A DNA stretch of 64,000 nt from Ostreococcus lucimarinus CCE9901 (GCF_000092065.1 NC_009362.1:428501-492500); one strand, 5' to 3'; positions 9,687-20,112 are shown, counted from the first letter of the stretch. The notes: generated by a model from the letters alone, not told the origin. Numbers and translations: made by a program.

Positions 9687-10997
9687 TTAATTCGGCACCA
9701 AGTCGAGACCAGGTCTAGCGCACCCGCCGAGGAACGGATCGTCGAACGTAAAGTCGAACGCCGGGTGGTGGAATCGAACGCCACCGAGTTTCGGGCTCGG
9801 TTCGATGTCGTCGAGAAGTACTTTTTGCTTGTTCGTTAATCTGAACGTGCGAGCCTTCAAACATTCCGCGAGTGCGACCGGTGAAGTGGCATTAATGATG
9901 CACGGCACACCGCGCTGAATGGACCAACGCGTGAGCAGAGCTTCGGCGCTCTGAGGGTTCTTGGCGTCGGCGCACGCTTCGACGAGCTTGGCGTGCTTGG
10001 TGAGTTGCTCGTCACCGTTTGCGAGCGAAGTATGGGCGACGACCGTGAGACCATATCGTCGACAGACGCCGACAAGCTTGCGCTGCGCCAAAAGTGGGTG
10101 TAACTCGACCTCATTGACCGCAGGTTTTACGGTACAGTGCTTCATCAAACGCTCCACCGCGGGCACCGAAAAGTTGGCGACGCCGAGCGCTTTCACTTTG
10201 CCAGCCGCCACGCAATTCTCCATCGCGGTCCACGTCGCTTCCAAACTTCCTTCGGAGTCCACTTCGGTGGTTCCAGCCTTGTGCTGCACCGGCCACTCGA
10301 TGGAGAACAAATCCAAATAATCCGTTCCCAACGCGGCGAGAATCGTCGCGAGCGCGCCTTCAACGTTAGCGTGCTCGTCGGGGCGCAACTTGGCACTGAC
10401 GAACACGCTCTCGCGCGCGCCGTGCGCAGCAATCGCCTTACCAGCTTCAGTGAGCGCCGCATCGTTCGAAGATCCGCATCGAACGTGCTTGACCCCATTC
10501 TCCAATCCAAATTTCGCCGCGCTCGAATCGCACCCCACCGTCGGCAGTCGTCCGCCGCCGACTACCGGCACATCCTTCGCCTCTTTCGCCGCATCGAACA
10601 CATCCTCCTCGGGTTCCTTGACGTAATACGGCGTTCCAGGCGCAGGCTTATTCGGATCACCTCTCGGCGCCGGTCCATCCCACACCGCCGTCGGGCGTCG
10701 CTGCGCGCCCCAGTTTTGCCCCGGCGGCGCCGACGCCCCTCCGCCTCGTCCCATCGCTTCCATCTGCGCTCGCGTCGGCGGATACGCCGGCAGCGTGGGA
10801 TTATATCCATTCACGTATCCGCTCACGCTGTACCCACCGTACGCGGGCGCTCGCGCGTTCGCGTTCGCGTCGTGTCCCGAGTTTGCGTTTCGGGACGATG
10901 GACAAAAAGCCCACGACTTTTGCGCGCTTCCCGCGCCGTGGCCGGCGAATTCCTTCTTCATGAACCGCTCCAGCGGTTGACATCCATCGCTCGCCAT
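9687..10997 (-). CDS. Aldo-keto-reductase-like protein lacking most catalytic residues
   Basis: Residues about 140-430 follow the AKR barrel: DVPVVGGGRLPTVG at strand 1, GTDYLDLFSIEWP, VAAGKVKALGVANFSVP, and NEVELHPLLAQRKLV with a C-terminal helix bundle. AKR enzymes reduce carbonyls with NADPH using Asp-Tyr-Lys-His. Here the motif normally read as HIDxAxxYxNE is HVRCGSSN, so the Asp is Arg173 and no Tyr is present; Lys203 (SAKL) is kept; the His in the LxxIHWP motif is Glu234 (SIEWP). The first 140 residues are a Gly/Pro/Ala-rich extension not found in ordinary AKRs. It is probably a non-canonical enzyme or binding protein. Two TGACGTC sites lie just upstream of its start. Confidence 0.85.
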   Translation of the reverse strand: MASDGCQPLERFMKKEFAGHGAGSAQKSWAFCPSSRNANSGHDANANARAPAYGGYSVSGYVNGYNPTLPAYPPTRAQMEAMGRGGGASAPPGQNWGAQRRPTAVWDGPAPRGDPNKPAPGTPYYVKEPEEDVFDAAKEAKDVPVVGGGRLPTVGCDSSAAKFGLENGVKHVRCGSSNDAALTEAGKAIAAHGARESVFVSAKLRPDEHANVEGALATILAALGTDYLDLFSIEWPVQHKAGTTEVDSEGSLEATWTAMENCVAAGKVKALGVANFSVPAVERLMKHCTVKPAVNEVELHPLLAQRKLVGVCRRYGLTVVAHTSLANGDEQLTKHAKLVEACADAKNPQSAEALLTRWSIQRGVPCIINATSPVALAECLKARTFRLTNKQKVLLDDIEPSPKLGGVRFHHPAFDFTFDDPFLGGCARPGLDLVPN

Positions 10998-11070
10998 CGC
11001 GCGCGTCGTCGCTCGCGGTGTCGAGCGCGAGATTCGGCGAAAGTCGTCGAGTGACGCGCCGGTCGCGTCG

Positions 11071-11090
11071 TGACGTCGGGAGTGACGTCA
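11071..11090. promoter_or_regulatory. Paired TGACGTC (CRE/bZIP-type) motifs upstream of the AKR-like gene
   Basis: TGACGTC at 11071 and a full palindromic TGACGTCA at 11083, spaced 12 bp, about 75-90 bp upstream of the minus-strand start of the AKR-like gene. TGACGTCA is the core of bZIP (CREB/TGA-type) binding sites in eukaryotes. No binding data are visible from sequence. Confidence 0.4.
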
Positions 11091-11210
11091 GATTTAGAGA
11101 GGAGGCGGCGCGCGCGGTCCGACGAAGAGATCTCGCGCGATGCGCGCGAGCGACGGACGGTAAAGGATGCGAGTGATGGTGGATGATTAAAATCGTCACG
11201 GTTACGATGA

Positions 11211-12281
11211 CTAGTCCTCGATTTCGACGGTTTCGTCGTTGATTTGGTTGAGGTACAAATCGTAGTAGCGACCGGCGTTTTCTAAGTCGCCGAGCTCGGT
11301 GTAGAGATCCGCGATGGCGCCGAGGGCATCCATGTCCCCAGTGTTGTCGTCTAACTGCTGCGAAATGTTTAACACTTCCTTTAAGTCGGCGATGGCGCCG
11401 ACGCGGTCGCCGAGCTGACGCTTGGCGGCACCGAGACCTCGCGTAGCGCGGCGCACAGAGACCAAGTCACCGGTGACGCGCGCCAACATCAAAGACTTCT
11501 TAAATGCATTCAATGCGGCCGCGAATTCGTCGGCCCGCAAAAGCTTACGTCCCTCACGAAGAGCAAGCTTGAGCTCTTTCATGTCTTCCGACAGCGTGTC
11601 CCAGTCGTCTACGCTGGACATCGTGGCCGCGGCGGCTTTTGCCGCGCCCCCCCTGGCAGCTTCCAAAACCGACGCGTCGGTGCCCATGGAAGCTCTCGAC
11701 GTCGACATCAAACTCGCGTTAATCTTACGCAGCTTATCGTTCAACATCGTAATCTCCTCCTTCTTCTGATTCGCGGAAATCCCGCTCGCCACCGCACCCG
11801 CTAAAGCAACAAACTCTGTGATGCCGACGATGTCGATGCCAAACGGCGTCACGCACAGCGTCTTCCCCGCCAGCACTTGTTGTCTCGACTGCGCCTCACT
11901 CTCCTCCCGGAACTTGTTCAACTCTTCTTGCGCTTCACCTTCCTTCTCCCGTCTCAATTCCAACGCCTTCGCCTCCTCCGCTCGCAATTCACGATACAAC
12001 GCGTCGATGCGTTCGCGCGACTTCGCCTCCTCCTCCAGGCGTTTGGCCAAGAGTTCCTCCCCTGGTCCTTTCACCGCGCGCGCCGCGTCCGCGCCGAGCG
12101 TCATCGCCCCGAGCGTCACCGACGCGCTCAGGAGCGCCATCCGTCGTCCGCGTCGAGTTTCGTCGACGTTCGCGTCGTCTCTCGCCGTCGCCGTCGTCGT
12201 CGTCGTTTGGATCTTTTGCGTCTTTTGCGTCGTCGACGCGCGCACGACGGCGCTCAGCGACGCGCGCGAGGTGGCGAACAT
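11211..12281 (-). CDS. FLU: FLU-like TPR protein, putative negative regulator of chlorophyll synthesis
   Basis: Plant FLU (FLP in Chlamydomonas) holds glutamyl-tRNA reductase and damps chlorophyll precursor synthesis in the dark. The layout here fits: a Thr/Ala/Arg-rich transit peptide with a possible thylakoid-transfer segment (RRGRR followed by a hydrophobic stretch ending in AARA, about residues 43-68), a charged coiled coil (about 78-140), a hydrophobic segment (about 150-170, GITEFVALAGAVASG), another short coiled coil, and C-terminal TPR repeats from about 235 on. The last TPR block, with RGLGAA, AIADLKEVLNIS and DALGAIADLYTELGDLENA, matches my knowledge of FLU. 356 residues is close to family length. 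It lies 245 bp from VIPP1 on the same strand. Confidence 0.75.
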   Translation of the reverse strand: MFATSRASLSAVVRASTTQKTQKIQTTTTTATARDDANVDETRRGRRMALLSASVTLGAMTLGADAARAVKGPGEELLAKRLEEEAKSRERIDALYRELRAEEAKALELRREKEGEAQEELNKFREESEAQSRQQVLAGKTLCVTPFGIDIVGITEFVALAGAVASGISANQKKEEITMLNDKLRKINASLMSTSRASMGTDASVLEAARGGAAKAAAATMSSVDDWDTLSEDMKELKLALREGRKLLRADEFAAALNAFKKSLMLARVTGDLVSVRRATRGLGAAKRQLGDRVGAIADLKEVLNISQQLDDNTGDMDALGAIADLYTELGDLENAGRYYDLYLNQINDETVEIED

Positions 12282-12526
12282 GGCGATGCGCGCGCGTTAG
12301 TTGACGGACGTCGTCGTCGCGCGCGGCGGACGCGCGTGCGCTCTGAAGTCGCGCGCGTGCGCGATAAAGTGACGTACGCGGGCGGCGCCTTTGGATAAAG
12401 CTCGGCGCGCGCGGGACGGGACGACGGGACGGGTCGCGTTTGGTCGCTTGTGTTGTATTCATGAATTGGTGGGGAGCGCGCGAAGGCACACGCGCGATGC
12501 CGCGATTAAATGCTACCGGGCTCGGC

Positions 12527-13426
12527 TCAGGCGTCGTCGCGAGACTTGCGAAGAGCCTCGAGCTCGCTCTCGATGGCCTCGCTCACGGGACGGCCCTCGG
12601 GGAGGGCACCCTTGGAGCTGGCGCCGGGGAGGGATTTCTTCAAAGCTGCGAGTTCGTCGTCGACGCCGCCAGCCTCCAAAGCCTTGAACTGGGCCTCGAG
12701 GTTGTCGGGAGCGGCGAACACGCCCATGGCTTCGGCCTCAGCCTCCATGCCGAGCACCTTTTCTTCCATGCGCTCGAACGCGCCGAGCGCGGACGACGTC
12801 GACACTCCGCTCACCATATCGCTCACCGCTTTGTTCGTCTTCGCGCTCGCCGCGCGCGCCTTCAACGTATCCTTCTTACTCTTCGCCTCCGCCATCTTGC
12901 CCTCGAGCAAGCGCGTATTCGCGATCAATTTATCCACCGCTTCGCTCTGCGCGTCCAGGTTCGCCTTCATCGATTCGGCGTTCTCCGCGTACGACTTTCG
13001 TCTCGTCAGCGCTTCTCTCGCCAGGTCCTCGTCGCCTTTCTCCATCGCCAACTGCGCGCGCTTATACCAATCATCAGCCGCCTTCGTCGCCGCGTTATAC
13101 TTCGTCTCAAGCTGTTTCTGCGACGCCATCACCTGCGCCGTCGCCTGCCGCATCTTGATCAAATCCCCCTGCATCTCATTCACCGTCTGATCGAGAATCT
13201 TCTCCGGGTCTTCCGCCGCCGTGATCAGCGAGTTGGCGTACGACGAGATCACGCGCGTGAACCGGCTGAACAGGTTCGCGCGCGTCACCACGGCGCCTCG
13301 CGCGCGACGCGGCGCGCGCGCGGCGCACGAGATCGCACGATCTCGACGACGAAGCGTCGACGCGCCGTCTCGAAACGACGACGCCGTCAGCGCGGACGCG
13401 CGCGGCGCGGCGCGCGCGAGCGACAT
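12527..13426 (-). CDS. VIPP1: VIPP1/IM30 (PspA family) thylakoid membrane-remodelling protein
   Basis: VIPP1 forms large helical rods and rings that maintain thylakoid and chloroplast envelope membranes. A transit peptide (about 50 residues, Ala/Arg/Ser-rich) is followed by the PspA core: [18 protein letters not shown] is the amphipathic membrane-binding helix, then [19 protein letters not shown] and a long alpha-helical, Lys/Glu/Ala-rich coiled coil through about residue 235. A short C-terminal helix ([13 protein letters not shown]) after a linker corresponds to the VIPP1-specific extension absent from bacterial PspA. Start chosen at MSLARAAP, since upstream in-frame sequence is a simple Arg-rich run. 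It is head-to-head with TCF25, with about 120 bp between. Confidence 0.93.
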   Translation of the reverse strand: MSLARAAPRASALTASSFRDGASTLRRRDRAISCAARAPRRARGAVVTRANLFSRFTRVISSYANSLITAAEDPEKILDQTVNEMQGDLIKMRQATAQVMASQKQLETKYNAATKAADDWYKRAQLAMEKGDEDLAREALTRRKSYAENAESMKANLDAQSEAVDKLIANTRLLEGKMAEAKSKKDTLKARAASAKTNKAVSDMVSGVSTSSALGAFERMEEKVLGMEAEAEAMGVFAAPDNLEAQFKALEAGGVDDELAALKKSLPGASSKGALPEGRPVSEAIESELEALRKSRDDA

Positions 13427-13546
13427 GGCGCGATGCGATGCGATGCGATGCGATGCGCGCCGTCGCGTGCGCGCGGTGCGTCGCGCTCGGATTCGCGCGC
13501 GGCGGAGTGCGGGCGCGGACGACGGCACAGCGCGGCGCGCGCGGCG

Positions 13547-13689
13547 ATGAGCGCGCGACAGCTTCGCGCGGCGCGGCGTCGCGAGGACGCGATCGCGGGC
13601 GTCGACGACGACGCGTCGGGGGCGGAGAGCGAGGACGCGGGCGCGGGCGCGGCGACGCGGGCGGGGAATCCGTTCGCCGCGCTGTTGGG

Positions 13690-13728
<39 letters not shown>

Positions 13729-15292
13729 GACGCGGGCGGCGGCGGAACCGACGCGGGAACCGACGCGGGAACCGACGAAGAAGGCGCGGAGGCGCGGAGG
13801 GAAGAAACGGGCGGGCAAGAGGGACGGCGGGGGGAGCGATGATGAATTTGACGCGCTCGTGCGAGAGGTGACGGGGCTGGACGTGTCGTCGGCGGCGGCG
13901 GAGAACGCGACGGTGAGTCGAGGGAAGAGCGGCGCGAAGGCGGCGTCGAGTTTGCTGTGCGTCGATATGCGCAATATGAAGGCGGAGGATGAGCTTAAAC
14001 GCATATTCGGTGGTAAAGTCATCAGCGCCGTGGAGGCGGAGGAGGTCGGTAGGCTAGGAGGGAGGACGGCGGCGTTTCGAGCAAAGCTGCAGCGGCGGTG
14101 CACGTTTAGCGCGTATCGCGACCAGTGGTCGACGTATCGAAGTGGGGGGTTGTATATGGTGACTTCTGGCGTCGTCGATGCCGAATCTGGGATGTCTGAC
14201 TTCTCTTTCGCTTGGAAAGATGACTACGCGCAGGCAAACTTTGACTTTGAAATCGCCGTCGGTTCGCACGACCCCAACCGGTTATTTAGTTTGTTGAACC
14301 ACTATCCGTGGCACTTAGAAACGCTGTTGCGGATATCCGAGCTCTATCATTACAGCGGACAAGCGCAAGAAAGCTCGGAAATTCTCGAAAGATGTTTGTA
14401 CGCGTGCGAAAGAGCTTGGCATCCGAATTTCACCGCCGCGGCTTCGAGTGGGCTTGCGCACTTGGATGCGTCGCAACCTGAAAACAAACCGATGTTCGAG
14501 GCACTGTTTCGGCACGTCATCGCGCTCACTCGTCGTGGATGTCACAAAACTGCGTTGGAATGCGCGAAACTATGCCTCGGATTGGACCACACTGACCCGA
14601 AAGGCATGCTACACATGATTTCGTACTTTGCACTCCGAAGCGGGGAAGAAGAGTGGTTGCTCAGATTTGTCGAAGATTTCGGGCACAAGCGTTGGGTCGG
14701 TGGGAAATGGGAATTGCATGGTAGCTTGCTCAACTTCCCAGACTTTGCATACAGCAAAGCCATGGCTCTGTACACCATCGCCGACGACATCAAAGTCGCT
14801 GATGCCGAGCTGTTGAAGGCGATGCTTACATATCCGTATGCCCTCACCGCGACACTCATGCGTCTCGAAGCCGCCGTCTCGAGCGACAAAGATTGGAAAG
14901 AAATCCTCGCGCATGAGCATTTCGATTTTTCCAACTGCGCGCTCGACTCCAGAAGTCTCGAACACGTGAGCGACATTTTCGCCACCCGCCACCATCTACT
15001 TTGGCGTCCAGATCCCATCTTACATTGGGCCAAGCGCGTCGCTCGCAGCGCTATCCAGCTCGTGGATTCCATGAAGCCCTCAGACATGATTGACGGACTG
15101 ACGGCTGCCGAATTCGTGACGATTTCCCTTCAAAACTGGCCCGCGAGTGAAGAAAATGATTTCACCCATCTCGTAGACGACGATTTCACCGACGTCGTCA
15201 AGCGCGCCCTTCCCGAGGACGATCCCTTGGCTGCGCGCGGACCAAACGACCCGGATCATTTCTCCGACGACGACGACGGGGACGAATTTTAG
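13547..15292 (+). CDS. TCF25: TCF25/Nulp1 (yeast Rqc1) homologue
   Basis: The family is part of the ribosome-associated quality control complex (yeast Rqc1), where it acts with Ltn1 and Cdc48 on stalled nascent chains; animal TCF25 was earlier called a transcription factor. The 581-residue protein has an acidic low-complexity N-terminus (a Glu-Asp repeat at about residues 47-60), a Lys/Arg-rich stretch, and then the conserved TCF25 domain: [36 protein letters not shown], and [13 protein letters not shown]. The C-terminus is acidic again. The frame is open further upstream, but ATG 13547 gives the family-like start ([12 protein letters not shown]). It is divergent from VIPP1. Confidence 0.92.
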
Positions 15293-15402
15293 CTTTTAGC
15301 CTAGCGTTCATTCATTCGTGCTGCAAACCGTCGCGTCGATATTTCAACCGAGTCGACGTTGAAACCCTCAAGTGGTCCGCCGCATTCGCCGACGCCCGCG
15401 AC

Positions 15403-18400
15403 ATGTTCGCCGCCGCGAACGTCACCGCGGTCGCCGCGATGCGAAGCGCGCTCCCTGCGTCGTCTTCCGCGTCGTCGTGCGCCCGCATCGCGCGCGCGCA
15501 CCCCGCGCTGGGTTCGTCGTCGAGCGCCTTCGCGTCGCCGATGCCAATCGGCGCGACGCCGCGCCCCGCGCGCGCGACCGCGGGACGCGTGCGCGTCACC
15601 GTGCGCGCGAAAGCATCGGATGGTGATCGACGCGCGAAGACCGGAGATGAGAAAGGGAAGAAGACGAAGACGAAGACGAAGACGAAGTCGACGACGGGGA
15701 AGAGGGAAGGTTCGAGCGGGACGAAGAAGAAGTCATCGAAGGCTCGAACGCCCAAGGGAACGCCGTTCGTCGAAAAGAAGAGGATAGCGGTGAAAGACAC
15801 GTATGTGAGCCCGATCGGGGAGCTGGAGAGAAAGCTTCCGGGGCGCGGGGTGTGGTTTCGTAAGGGGAACGCCACGACGCAGGATGCGCGCCCGGACGGA
15901 TTGGGAGCGAGCTCGAAGCCTTTGCTCACGCCGGGGACACAAGCGTGGTACAAGGAGTGGAAGAGACAGAGAAAGATTGACATTCAAAATAAAGCTAGCA
16001 GAGAGTTGCGAAAGACGGCGCGGAAACCGGTGGAGGATTATGCGAAACCCGGGCAAGCGGCGGGCAAACCCTTGAGCATCGACGAGCTCAAGTACACAGC
16101 GCTGGGGCGGGCGAAGATACAATCGGCACGCCAGCATATTGCGTACAACCGTTTTGTCCACAGCATCTTGAATGAAGAAATCAAGGAGCTTTACGTGAGC
16201 GTGGATGCAGTGGCGAGGTACGCTATCGTGTACAAGGATGGGCGAATAGCGTATTGTCAAGTGGCGCCGCACAACACTGAGGTTTACAATCTGACGCAAA
16301 GCGTCGGATTAGAAATCAACCCAACGATGGCAGAAGCATCGAGCCATACGTTGGCAGCCGTTGGCGATCGCGGGGCGCAGATTCGGACGTTTATTGCTGG
16401 TTACGGTGTTCCTTCGTTAGGCGTTTTCTTCATATGGGCCATCGTCTTTTACATGCAACGTTTCAGAGGTGACTGGGAAGATCGTCAAAAGATTCTCGAG
16501 CTCGAGCGCGCTGAAGAGGCGCAGAGGCAAGCCGAAAAGGGCGATCCGCGTATCAACGCTTTGGTGGAAATGTTACAGAAGATGGATGAGAATGATCCGC
16601 GACGCGACCAAGTCAAGCGCGAGATTCGCAACCGCAAGTCTGCTATCGCGCGTGCGAACGGCGATAAGAAGGATGCGGCGGCGAAGGCGGCCGATGGAGA
16701 CCAAATGGGTGCCGCGAATGCGTTCATGCGAGTTGGCGTCAAGGTAGTTAAGAAGAAGGAAGTTGAGGAGGAAGAGTTGAGTTCGGACGAAGAAGACGAA
16801 GTTGAGGCTTTGATAGACCCAGCCAAAGCTAAGGCTAAGAACAAAGGCCCGAAGAAAGGTCGTGTGAACACCAAGATGAAACTTCGCGACGAAAGCGAAG
16901 TCGTGAAGTTTGACGACGTCGCGGGTATCGGCACGGCGAAGGTTGAACTTCAAGAAGTTGTCGATTTCTTCTTGCAGCCGGAAAAATTCAAAGAGAGCGG
17001 TAGCAAGGTTCCGAAGGGTGTCTTATTGACGGGTCCGCCGGGCTGTGGTAAAACGCTTCTTGCGCGAGCCGTCGCAGGCGAAGCAGGTGCTACTTTCTTC
17101 TCCTTGGCGGCTTCTGAATTCGTGGAGATGTTTGTCGGTGTTGGTGCGGCTCGCGTGCGCGATTTGTTCCAACAAGCCAAAAAGCAATCGCCCTCGATCA
17201 TTTTCATCGATGAGCTAGATGCAGTCGGTCGACCTAGAGGCGGCGGTGGCTCGGGTAACGATGAACGCGACCAGACGTTAAACCAGCTGCTCGTGGAGCT
17301 GGATGGTTTTGGTAGTGACACGCAAATTGTGTGCATTGCAGCGACGAACAGAGTTGACGTTCTCGACAAGGCGCTCATTCGCCCGGGACGTTTCGACCGC
17401 AAAATCGTCATCCCGAAGCCCGATTACACCGGCCGTAAAGAAATTTTACAAGTTCACTGCAAAGGTAAACCGGTCGATTCGAATATTGATTGGAATGCGC
17501 TCTCTGGAGAAACGGAGGGCTTCAGCGGAGCAGCCCTCGCATCGGTCGTGAATCTCGCCGCTCTTCAGGCGGCGAAAAGTTCGCGGGAGTTGGTGACAAT
17601 GGACGATTTTCAAACTGCGCTTGAGATGGAGACGTTAGGCAAGGTTTTACCACAAGGTCTCGGTGAGGAAAACGAGAAGCGTTTGGCGCTCATCCATTCC
17701 GCGGCGGCGGTTGCGTATCGTTGTTTGTGCAATGACATGGGTGACATTTCTTTTGTCACGATCGTGGCTCGAGAAAGCAACGCCGAAGGTCAATTGGCTC
17801 TCGCTGAAAACCCCGTAGCACTGCGTCCTGGAGCGTTTACCAAGGGTTTCATGAGACGTCACTTGCGCGCGTGTTTCGTCCCATCCATCGCTGAGGAGGT
17901 CTTCTACGGTTTCGACAACTGCACGAAGGTTACTGCGCCTTACACCGGTCGTGCGCGAGAAATCGCGAACTTCTTCGTTCACAATGCAGCGATGAGTGAT
18001 GAAAATAGCGAGTTTATGTACTATCCTACTGGCAACGTCATTGAAGTGACTGACTTCTTGCGTGCTGAACGCGAAGAATACCGACTTCCATCGACAACGG
18101 ATGATCGTTACGCCCGAGCAGATGAAGAGGTGCGCCGTTTGATGGAGAGACAATACGCCGCGGCGAGGCGTTTCGTCGAAAAACAAAAAGACGCCATCGA
18201 TGCTCTAGCGAAGGTAGTTATGGAGAAGAAGACTGTGCAGGCGGAAGAGGTTAAGGCGATCATCGACAAGCACGCTATCATGCCTTACGACGACGAAGAA
18301 TTTCCGAGCGCGTTTGCGACGGACCGCAAGCTTCTTAAAGATTGGAACGGTACGAAGCCGGCCGATTACATGGTCGGTGGCTTAGCTCCCACTAGTGATT

Positions 18401-18408
18401 CTGATTAA
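15403..18408 (+). CDS. FtsH-like AAA ATPase without protease site (FtsHi-type), chloroplast
   Basis: Membrane AAA ATPase of the FtsH family. Transit peptide about 1-70, a Lys-rich stretch (85-110), one clear membrane helix at about 330-350 and the AAA domain at about 500-740. Walker A GPPGCGKT (near 543-550), Walker B IIFIDELDAVG and SRH ATNRVD/RPGRFDR are intact, so ATP hydrolysis is expected. In active FtsH the zinc site is HEAGH; here the aligned segment is IHSAAAVAY (near 765), so the catalytic Glu and the second His are absent. Arabidopsis FtsHi proteins with similar losses form the Ycf2-FtsHi import motor of the chloroplast inner envelope; membership here is inferred. At 1001 residues it is longer than typical FtsH. 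Confidence 0.93.
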   Translation: MFAAANVTAVAAMRSALPASSSASSCARIARAHPALGSSSSAFASPMPIGATPRPARATAGRVRVTVRAKASDGDRRAKTGDEKGKKTKTKTKTKSTTGKREGSSGTKKKSSKARTPKGTPFVEKKRIAVKDTYVSPIGELERKLPGRGVWFRKGNATTQDARPDGLGASSKPLLTPGTQAWYKEWKRQRKIDIQNKASRELRKTARKPVEDYAKPGQAAGKPLSIDELKYTALGRAKIQSARQHIAYNRFVHSILNEEIKELYVSVDAVARYAIVYKDGRIAYCQVAPHNTEVYNLTQSVGLEINPTMAEASSHTLAAVGDRGAQIRTFIAGYGVPSLGVFFIWAIVFYMQRFRGDWEDRQKILELERAEEAQRQAEKGDPRINALVEMLQKMDENDPRRDQVKREIRNRKSAIARANGDKKDAAAKAADGDQMGAANAFMRVGVKVVKKKEVEEEELSSDEEDEVEALIDPAKAKAKNKGPKKGRVNTKMKLRDESEVVKFDDVAGIGTAKVELQEVVDFFLQPEKFKESGSKVPKGVLLTGPPGCGKTLLARAVAGEAGATFFSLAASEFVEMFVGVGAARVRDLFQQAKKQSPSIIFIDELDAVGRPRGGGGSGNDERDQTLNQLLVELDGFGSDTQIVCIAATNRVDVLDKALIRPGRFDRKIVIPKPDYTGRKEILQVHCKGKPVDSNIDWNALSGETEGFSGAALASVVNLAALQAAKSSRELVTMDDFQTALEMETLGKVLPQGLGEENEKRLALIHSAAAVAYRCLCNDMGDISFVTIVARESNAEGQLALAENPVALRPGAFTKGFMRRHLRACFVPSIAEEVFYGFDNCTKVTAPYTGRAREIANFFVHNAAMSDENSEFMYYPTGNVIEVTDFLRAEREEYRLPSTTDDRYARADEEVRRLMERQYAAARRFVEKQKDAIDALAKVVMEKKTVQAEEVKAIIDKHAIMPYDDEEFPSAFATDRKLLKDWNGTKPADYMVGGLAPTSDSD

Positions 18409-18451
18409 TACAATCCTATTGATTGATTCAAGACTTACACATAACTAATAA

Positions 18452-19788
18452 CTAATAATCCGACGTGGAAAGCCCAAGCGCGTCGCACACGCTTCGCATG
18501 TCGCTCGGCATCTTTGCCTGAAACGTAAGCGATTCACCTGTTTCTGGATGCTTGAGCTCGAGATTGAACGCGTGAAGAGCTTGTCTTCGAATACTCAAAG
18601 CCCCACCCCAATCGTCGTACGGTTCTCGCGCGTCTCGACTGTCCGGAGGCGTCAGTTGGTGCATCTGCGTCGGATTTTCAGAGTTGCACGCGGCGAGTTG
18701 CGCCGCACTCCAAACCATTTTCGGTTTTTCTTCATCGCTTTGCGCACTCCATCGCAAGTGCGGCCCATACAGCGCATCGGATACAATAGGCAAGCCTGCA
18801 TGCGCCAAGTGCACGCGAATCTGATGCGTTCGACCTGTCAGCGGCGTCACGCGAACGAGCGCGGCGACGGCGGCCGGCGGAGCTCGCGGCGACGCTGTCA
18901 TAGGCGACACCCCTTTTGGCGTCGTCATCGCGGCCACGCTTTCGTCCTTGATATCGAACAGCGAAGTACTCGCACGAGCGATGATTTCGCACGTCGTTCT
19001 CGCGTCTTTTCCTTCTCCGCTGAAATCAACCGTGCGCGCTTCCTGCACGATTCCGTGGTCACCGATGGGCGCGTCTACGATGAAGCTGTCGCCGCAATCA
19101 GGCGGCACGACACCCACAGACACGGCCAGGTACGTCTTCTTCGCCGTCTTCTCTTGAAACTGTCCCGCTACATTCGCCACCAAGTGCTGCTTCTTCACGA
19201 ACACGGCCACGCCCGAGGTGTCCATATCGAGTCTATGCACGATGTACGGCGTCGCCCCGTCCATATGGTGCAACGCCCGCGACAACAACGAATTCCCCTC
19301 AAATCTATGATTCGGATGAAACCTCAGATTCGGCGGTTTATTCACCACCAAAAACTCATCATTCTCAAACACCACGTCCAACGGCGTCTCGTCTCGCACC
19401 AATTCAATCGCTAAACTCGCCCTCCGCAGCGTCGTCTTCACTCGCGCCGTCGGCACCCCCAGCGCCTCCGCGCACGCCTCCGCCGTCATTCGCTCCCCAT
19501 CTCCCGCTTCCCGTCGTCGATAGCACATCCGCTTCACCTCCGCCGCGAACGCATCGTTCGCTCTCGTCGCTATCTCCAACGCTTCGATCGCGCACGCGTT
19601 CGCGTCTCGTCCATCCGTCGCCGTCCACGTCTTCGCCGGCACCGCCGCGAGCGCGTCCCTCGCGCACTTCCCCAGGTGCGTCCGCAGCGCGTTCGACCGC
19701 ACCGCCGTCCCGCACGCCGGGCACGTCAACCGCACCGACGCGAAGCGCGCCGCGCGTCGTCGCCGCGTTCGATTCATCCCTCGCGCGC

Positions 19789-19824
<36 letters not shown>

Positions 19825-19978
19825 CGTCGTCCGACGCCGCGCCGTCGTCCGTCGTCGTCGCGCGCCGCGCGACGCGCGCGAGTCCCAGTCCGCGGTCGTC
19901 CGCGAGCGACGGCATCGCGCGTCGCTCGCGCGCGCGCTGATTCGCGACCGCGCGCGCGAGCGACGTCGCGAGGCGCAT
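18452..19978 (-). CDS. RluA-type RNA pseudouridine synthase with N-terminal zinc-finger-like motif
   Basis: Converts uridine to pseudouridine in RNA; target RNA not evident. The catalytic domain spans about residues 200-460: FENDEFLVVNKPPNLRFHP, HRLDMDTSG with the catalytic Asp of the RluA/RsuA family, KTYLA, and RTHQIRVHLAHAGLPIVSDALYG. The N-terminal half carries a C2HC-like motif (Cys86-x2-Cys89, His101, Cys105 in CPACGTAVRS...HLGKC) that may bind zinc, and an imperfect DGAS four-residue tandem repeat at about 51-66. The long Arg/Ala-rich leader could be an organelle presequence. It is divergent from the carrier gene, with about 134 bp between. Confidence 0.9.
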
Positions 19979-20112
19979 CCGCGCGCGCGTCAGTGCCGCC
20001 CGAGCGCGCCGACGTCGCGAATCGCGCGCCGCAGTCGCGCGCGCGCGCCGACGCGCGCGACGAACGACGGCGCGACGCGTCGCGGAGCGAATCCGCGCGA
20101 GGCGTCGACGCG

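Noticed and set aside
12440-13546. Upstream extension of the TCF25 frame
   Set aside because: Antisense to VIPP1 and rich in His/Arg/Leu; it lacks family homology.
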